A stretch of 9,198 bases of DNA from Arenicellales bacterium (GTDB lineage: Bacteria > Pseudomonadota > Gammaproteobacteria > BMS3Bbin11): the NCBI GenBank assembly GCA_029287965.1, contig JARFQC010000240.1, positions 1-9,198 of the forward strand. The letters are read 5' to 3'. Under the pieces are notes generated by a model, which was not told the origin of the DNA, searched no databases, and worked only from the letters and a program-made list of their open reading frames with translations. The translations under genes were made by a program, and so were the position numbers. This document shows, piece by piece, positions 4,819 to 9,198 of the stretch. Position 1 is the stretch's first letter. Every line of letters begins with the position of its first letter.

Positions 4819-7020
4819 ATGGACCGCCGTGAATTTATCAAGGTGTCCGGCGTCACTGCTGCTGCAGCGACTGTTCCATCGATCTTTCTGAGTGGCTGTA
4901 GCACGCAGCCCAATCCCGGCGAAGGCGAAGTCACTGCCACTCCGACGGTGTGTGACATCTGCTTCTGGAAATGTGCCGGGCATGTCTACGTCGAGGACAG
5001 TGTGCCATGGAAAATTATTGGCAACGACGAAGATCTGCATAGCAACGGTCGTCTTTGCACCCGTGGCACCGGTGGCCTGGGTGCTTACCAGGACAAAGAC
5101 CGGCTCAAGATGCCGCTGGTGCGTACGGTAGGTCCGAACGGCCAGCAGATCTTCCGCGAAGCAAGCTGGGATGAAGCGCTGGATATCATCGCTAAGCGCA
5201 TGCAAAAGATTGCTGACGAACATGGTGCAGACCGTGTTGCCTTGCTCAATCACGGTGCCGGTGCGAGTCATTTTAAAAACCTGTTGCGCGGTTATGGCTC
5301 TGCCACATTCAGTGCGCCATCGTATGCGCAGTGCCGGGGGCCGCGCGAGGTCGCATTCCAGCTCACCTATGGCGAAGGTGTCGGTTCACCTGATCGCACC
5401 GACATGGAGCACTCACGCTGCATTGTCCTGATTGGCTCGCATATTGGCGAAAACCTGCACAATGGCCAGGTTCAGACGTTGACCCGGGCACTGGAAAATG
5501 GCGTCAGCCTGATCACCGTAGATCCACGTTTTTCTGTTGCTGCGAGCAAGTCGCAGCACTGGCTGCCGATCCGCCCGGGCACGGATGTTGCCCTGCTATT
5601 GGCCTGGATGAATGTACTGATCAGCGAGGGCTTGTACGACAAGGCCTATGTTGAACAATATGCTATGGGTTTCGAACAGCTCGCCGCGCATGTCCGGCAG
5701 TTCCCGCCTGAGTGGGCCTATCTGCAGACTGGCCTCGAACCGGAGCTTATCCGTGAAACGGCCAGGGAAATGGCCAAGAACGCACCGGCGACGCTGGTGC
5801 ATCCCGGCCGGCATACGACCTGGTACGGCGACGATACCCAGCGCGAACGTGCCATCGCCATCCTCAACACACTGCTAGGCTCGTGGGGCCGTCCCGGTGG
5901 ATTTTATATCCAGGAAAAGGTCAAGCTGCCGAACTACCCGTTGCCTGACTACCCCAAGCCGAAAAGTACCTTCAAGGTTGCGCATGGTGATGACTATCCA
6001 TTCGCCACCCAGCCTGTCAGTAACGCCGTCATCGATGCCTCCATCGGAGACGATGCGCACTATAAGGGGTGGCTGGTATACGGCACCAATCTGCCGATGA
6101 CCATTCCGGGTGTTCGGCCAAAACTCAGGCAGGCTGCCGACTCCCTTGACCTGATTGTTGTCATCGATACGATGCCGGCCGAGGTGACTGGCTATGCGGA
6201 TGTCATCCTCCCCGAGTGTACCTACCTGGAACGCTATGACGAGCTGCGCAATGCCGCCGAACGGGAGCCTTCATTGGCGCTGCGCATGCCGGCATTCAAA
6301 CCACGGCATGATTCAAAACCCGGCTGGTGGATTGCCAAACAACTCGGTGAACGCCTGGGGCTGCAGAAATATTTCCCATGGAATGACTATTCCGAGGTGC
6401 TTGATTGGCAACTCAAGCAGGTTGGCAGTTCACTGGATGAAATGCAGCAGATCGGAGTCAAGAATTTCCCGAGAAAGACGCCGAAGTACTTCCAGGCTGG
6501 TGAGGCGCGTCGGTTCAATACACCGAGCGGCAAGATCGAGCTTTATTCCCAACGCCTGGCGGACAGAGGCTTTGATCCGTTACCGGTCTACAAACGGCCA
6601 CCGGAACGACCTGACAACTATTACCATTTGAACTACGGCCGTATGCCAGCGCATACCTTCAGTAGAACGACCAACAATCCATTGCTGTTTCAGCTGGCGC
6701 CGGAAAACACCCTGTGGATCAACTCGCTGGTTGCCCGGCAATGGAAGCTGAAAACTGGTGATAGTGTGCGTATGCAAAACCAGGATGGCATAGTCAGTAA
6801 ATCGATCAGGGTACGCGTGACCGAACGTATCGGTCCAGACTCGGTATTCATGGCGCATGGGTTCGGCCACTCTGCCAAGCAGCTGCGCCTGACTAATGGT
6901 CTCGGGGCCGACGATTCTGCGTTGATGACGAATGTACTGATTGATCCGATCATGGGGGCGACCGGCATGCGTGGGAACTTCGTAACGTTCGTCAAGAACT
7001 CTGAGCAGGAGCACGCATAA
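4819..7020 (+). CDS. psrA: Periplasmic molybdopterin oxidoreductase, PsrA/PhsA-like catalytic subunit
   Basis: This 733-residue protein is a DMSO-reductase-family Mo-bisPGD enzyme, close in length to PsrA and PhsA (about 760). The N-terminus MDRREFIK is a twin-arginine signal with a hydrophobic stretch at about 10-24, followed by a lipobox LSGC (C27). A [4Fe-4S] site is formed by C45, C48, C52 and C80 (CDICFWKC...LCTRG). C172 in SYAQCRGPRE is at the expected place of the Mo-ligating cysteine. The molybdopterin dinucleotide-binding domain occupies about 605-725. The start follows TAAGGAG (4803-4809) by 9 nt. With the next two genes it forms a Psr/Phs-like complex, likely reducing polysulfide, sulfur or thiosulfate with quinol electrons. 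The physiological substrate, and even the direction, is inference; tetrathionate or arsenic enzymes are less likely by length and context. SoeA-type sulfite dehydrogenase is disfavoured by the Tat signal. Confidence 0.8.
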   Translation: MDRREFIKVSGVTAAAATVPSIFLSGCSTQPNPGEGEVTATPTVCDICFWKCAGHVYVEDSVPWKIIGNDEDLHSNGRLCTRGTGGLGAYQDKDRLKMPLVRTVGPNGQQIFREASWDEALDIIAKRMQKIADEHGADRVALLNHGAGASHFKNLLRGYGSATFSAPSYAQCRGPREVAFQLTYGEGVGSPDRTDMEHSRCIVLIGSHIGENLHNGQVQTLTRALENGVSLITVDPRFSVAASKSQHWLPIRPGTDVALLLAWMNVLISEGLYDKAYVEQYAMGFEQLAAHVRQFPPEWAYLQTGLEPELIRETAREMAKNAPATLVHPGRHTTWYGDDTQRERAIAILNTLLGSWGRPGGFYIQEKVKLPNYPLPDYPKPKSTFKVAHGDDYPFATQPVSNAVIDASIGDDAHYKGWLVYGTNLPMTIPGVRPKLRQAADSLDLIVVIDTMPAEVTGYADVILPECTYLERYDELRNAAEREPSLALRMPAFKPRHDSKPGWWIAKQLGERLGLQKYFPWNDYSEVLDWQLKQVGSSLDEMQQIGVKNFPRKTPKYFQAGEARRFNTPSGKIELYSQRLADRGFDPLPVYKRPPERPDNYYHLNYGRMPAHTFSRTTNNPLLFQLAPENTLWINSLVARQWKLKTGDSVRMQNQDGIVSKSIRVRVTERIGPDSVFMAHGFGHSAKQLRLTNGLGADDSALMTNVLIDPIMGATGMRGNFVTFVKNSEQEHA

Positions 7021-7021
7021 C

Positions 7022-7567
7022 ATGACGATACGCTATGCAATGGTGATCGATACCCGAACCTGTATCGGATGCGGCGACTGTGTCGTTGCCTGCAAAACCG
7101 AGAACAAGACGCCAGTCGGCCTGAACCGTGACTGGGTTGTTGAAGCAACTCGAGGCAAGTGGCCCAACGTGCGTACCGAGTTCCGTTCAGAGCGCTGCAA
7201 TCACTGCTCCAATGCGACCTGTGTGACACTGTGTCCGACCGGTGCCAGCCATTACTGGCGTGATACCAACATTGTTCTCGTGGAAGCGAACAAGTGTACC
7301 GGCTGCAAGGCCTGCATTGCTGCCTGTCCTTACGATGCGCGCCTGATCATGCATCCGGACGGCTATATCGACAAATGCACGTTCTGTCATCACCGCGTTG
7401 AGCGGGGTGATGACCCGGCCTGCGTATCGTCATGTCCCACGCAGTGTATGCATTTCGGGATTCTCGACGATGCTGGCAGCAAGGTCAGCCAGCTGTTGAA
7501 GACCCGCAATTACAAGGCCCTGATGACAGAGACCGGCAATGAACCCAATGTCTACTATTTAACCTGA
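7022..7567 (+). CDS. psrB: Four-cluster ferredoxin subunit, PsrB/PhsB-like
   Basis: This 181-residue electron-transfer subunit passes electrons between the membrane anchor and the Mo subunit. Sixteen cysteines fall in four ferredoxin-type groups: C14/C17/C20/C24, C59/C62/C67/C71, C92/C95/C98/C102 and C119/C122/C134/C138, fitting four [4Fe-4S] clusters as in PsrB, PhsB and DmsB. An additional C142 follows the last group. There is no signal peptide, so it is probably exported bound to the folded, Tat-targeted catalytic subunit. The start is 1 nt after the psrA stop, with AGGAG at 7007-7011. The next gene follows at 9 nt. Length and motif order match the family; assignment to PsrB rather than PhsB cannot be settled from sequence reading. 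Confidence 0.88.
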   Translation: MTIRYAMVIDTRTCIGCGDCVVACKTENKTPVGLNRDWVVEATRGKWPNVRTEFRSERCNHCSNATCVTLCPTGASHYWRDTNIVLVEANKCTGCKACIAACPYDARLIMHPDGYIDKCTFCHHRVERGDDPACVSSCPTQCMHFGILDDAGSKVSQLLKTRNYKALMTETGNEPNVYYLT

Positions 7568-7576
7568 GGCAGTCCG

Positions 7577-8599
7577 ATGATTGAAGAAATCCTGATAACT
7601 GCCCGCCACAATCCCAAGATCGATCCTATCCTGGGCATCTGGACCTGGGAAATCTCTGTTTACCTGTTCCTCGGTGGCTTGACGGCCGGGATCATCTTCT
7701 TCGTGGCACTGATGAACCTGCTCGAGAAGAACGATACCTACAATTTTTCGGCCAACAGACTCGCGTTGTGGGCACCGATCGTACTTTCGATTGGCATGAC
7801 GACATTGTTTCTCGATCTTGAACACAAGCTTTACGTATTCCGTTTCTATACGACACTGGAGCCCACATCCCCGATGTCCTGGGGCGCCTGGGTATTGATC
7901 ATCATTTACCCCATATCGATCCTGCAGATATTGTCTACATTCAGAGTAGGCTACCCGGTATTGTCGGGGTGGCTGGAAAAAATACCCTTTGCTTCGAAAC
8001 TGGTCGATCTCAGCGAACGTTATATCAAGGTCATCTCCTGGATTGCCATTCCATCCGCCATCGCACTCGGTATCTACACCGGTGTACTGCTTAGTGCCTT
8101 CAATGCACGACCTTTCTGGAATACTGGCCTGCTTGGTCCGCTGTTCCTGATCTCGGGTATGTCCACCGCAGCGGCCTTCACCGTATTGTTCGCCCGGAGT
8201 CATGAGGAACGAAGACTGTTCACTCGTTATGATTTAGGTCTCATTGGTATAGAAATTATTCTAGTCGTGCTGTTGTTAATCAACCTGGCGACAGGCACCG
8301 AGCAGCAGTTGAAAGCCCTCGAGTTCCTGACCACCGGAGGCGGCTATGCTGTTGCATTCTGGGGTGCTTTCTTCTTCATGGGTTTGATCGTGCCATTGTT
8401 CGTTGAGTTCATCGACCTCGTTCAGGAAAACCGAACGCTGGCTATACTTGGCCCGTTGCTTGTGTTGTTGGGTGGATATATGTTGAGACACATCACGGTC
8501 AATCTGGGCCAGGAAACCAGTTGGCAGAACTATGGCACGGAATACAGCGTTGAGGCGCTTGAGCGTGTAAATAAAATCTATAAACACGGACTGAACTGA
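7577..8599 (+). CDS. psrC: NrfD/PsrC-family quinone-reactive membrane anchor
   Basis: The 340-residue product is an NrfD-type integral membrane protein that exchanges electrons and protons between the quinone pool and the ferredoxin subunit. Eight hydrophobic segments are visible near residues 25-48, 62-80, 102-122, 153-174, 185-205, 218-238, 254-279 and 287-305. Family-like motifs include FLGGLTAG at 31-38, MSWGAW at 100-105, YTGVLLSA at 167-174 and SGMSTAAA at 193-200. The length is close to NrfD (about 318). The start lies 9 nt after psrB, with GAGG at 7566-7569. The C-terminal 30 residues are polar. No haem-binding pattern is evident, which separates it from cytochrome b-type anchors such as the PhsC of Salmonella and supports the Psr-type organisation. 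Confidence 0.88.
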   Translation: MIEEILITARHNPKIDPILGIWTWEISVYLFLGGLTAGIIFFVALMNLLEKNDTYNFSANRLALWAPIVLSIGMTTLFLDLEHKLYVFRFYTTLEPTSPMSWGAWVLIIIYPISILQILSTFRVGYPVLSGWLEKIPFASKLVDLSERYIKVISWIAIPSAIALGIYTGVLLSAFNARPFWNTGLLGPLFLISGMSTAAAFTVLFARSHEERRLFTRYDLGLIGIEIILVVLLLINLATGTEQQLKALEFLTTGGGYAVAFWGAFFFMGLIVPLFVEFIDLVQENRTLAILGPLLVLLGGYMLRHITVNLGQETSWQNYGTEYSVEALERVNKIYKHGLN

Positions 8600-8601
8600 T
8601 C

Positions 8602-9198
8602 ATGACGGTAGACAAGATGAACTTCCAGGTAACCGGGTTGGCGGCGATTATTGGGCTAAGCCTTCTCGCCGGCTGTAACAGTGAAGAAGGTGAGACCAAT
8701 ATACGTTCGACTGATTTAGAGCGTATATCGCAAGCAGCTGCCAAGCAGGAAGACCGGGTTACGGTGCAACAGCTTGCCGAATGGATCATCGAATCAAAAC
8801 AGGATTACAAGCTGGTCGATATACGTGATGAAAAGTCATATGAGTCAGGTCATATCAAGGACGCAGTCAACAAACCTCTCACTGTATTAGCGACACAGAG
8901 TAATGTGGAAGACTATTCAGGTATGAAAGTGATCGTTTATTCCAACGGCTCCGAGAATGCAGCCAAGGCAGTCGTATTACTTCGCCTACTTGGTGTGGAC
9001 AGCTATCTGCTCTCAGGCGGATACAATGCCTGGGAGCAACATGTGCTGAACCCGGAAATACCGGAGCAAGCCACGGATGACGAGACCCCGGTAGTTGCCA
9101 AGCAACGAGCAATTTCATGTTATTTCCAGGGGCCGGATGCCGTAGTGGCACCAGTAGAAAAGATCGTGCCTGCTGATCTACCGAAACCTGCGTTCACA
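8602..9198 (+). CDS. Rhodanese-fold lipoprotein with Ser in place of the catalytic Cys (3' truncated by window edge)
   Basis: The first 199 residues are present and the frame is open to the window end. Residues 1-25 are a lipoprotein signal with lipobox LLAGC (C25), so the protein is probably anchored in the envelope facing the periplasm. Residues about 53-148 fit a single rhodanese domain: LVDIRDEKSYESGHI at 71-85 and LLSGGYNAW at 136-144 are typical. The active loop after the central strand reads VIVYSNGSENA (110-120); the expected catalytic cysteine is S114 and the loop arginine is N119. Classical sulfurtransferase activity is therefore doubtful. A further cysteine, C173, lies in the C-terminal extension after the domain. 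The ATG at 8602 is 2 nt after the psrC stop with only a weak ribosome binding site; ATG 8617 would remove the only positive charge of the signal. A sulfur-binding or structural role in the Psr-like complex is inference. Confidence 0.8.
   Translation, partial: MTVDKMNFQVTGLAAIIGLSLLAGCNSEEGETNIRSTDLERISQAAAKQEDRVTVQQLAEWIIESKQDYKLVDIRDEKSYESGHIKDAVNKPLTVLATQSNVEDYSGMKVIVYSNGSENAAKAVVLLRLLGVDSYLLSGGYNAWEQHVLNPEIPEQATDDETPVVAKQRAISCYFQGPDAVVAPVEKIVPADLPKPAFT

Noticed and set aside
4248..4958. 236-codon minus-strand open frame opposite the second YeeE gene and the start of psrA
   Set aside because: It spans two real genes on the other strand, is rich in low-complexity polar stretches, and has no recognisable motif.
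7559..8203. 214-codon minus-strand open frame opposite psrC
   Set aside because: It mirrors the membrane-protein codons of psrC and its polar, Gln/Arg/Asp-rich product is typical of an antisense shadow.
4819..8599. SoeABC sulfite dehydrogenase as the identity of the Mo enzyme operon
   Set aside because: SoeA is cytoplasmic without a Tat signal and is considerably larger than 733 residues, whereas this catalytic subunit has a clear twin-arginine leader and Psr/Phs length.

Overview
The window carries two divergently transcribed gene groups separated by one compact regulatory region (about 3308-3528). The gene content suggests a proteobacterium, probably a gammaproteobacterium with sulfur chemolithotrophic or anaerobic sulfur metabolism. 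This rests on protein families, moderate GC and an FNR/Anr-like site; I cannot name the organism.

Left half, minus strand (3307 down to 1): a hydrogenase maturation operon in the order hypC-hypA-hypB-hypD-hypF. The first four genes are tightly packed: hypC/hypA overlap by 8 nt, hypA/hypB are 9 nt apart with the hypB ribosome binding site touching the hypA stop, and hypB/hypD overlap by 4 nt. A 121-nt gap holding an imperfect hairpin precedes hypF, which runs off the left edge after 209 codons. Together they encode the machinery that builds the Fe(CN)2CO centre (HypC, HypD, HypF; HypE is expected outside the window) and inserts nickel (HypA, HypB). No hydrogenase structural gene is visible.

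Right half, plus strand (3529 to 9198): two small YeeE/YedE-type membrane proteins that look like a split sulfur-compound transporter, then a three-gene molybdenum oxidoreductase of the Psr/Phs type (Tat-exported catalytic subunit with a lipobox, four-cluster ferredoxin subunit, NrfD-type membrane anchor), then a rhodanese-fold lipoprotein cut by the right edge. The rhodanese has serine where the catalytic cysteine should be. Gaps are 0-13 nt, so this reads as one operon for periplasmic sulfur-compound conversion linked to the quinone pool.

The divergent region has a near-consensus FNR/Anr site placed about 41 bp upstream of a predicted sulfur-operon start, a 16-bp palindrome over that promoter's -10, a perfect IHF consensus and a sigma-54-like -24/-12 element reading towards hypC. 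The layout suggests, but does not prove, coordinated anaerobic control of nickel-hydrogenase maturation and sulfur-compound respiration, as in hydrogen-driven polysulfide reduction. No tRNA, rRNA, CRISPR array or mobile element was found.
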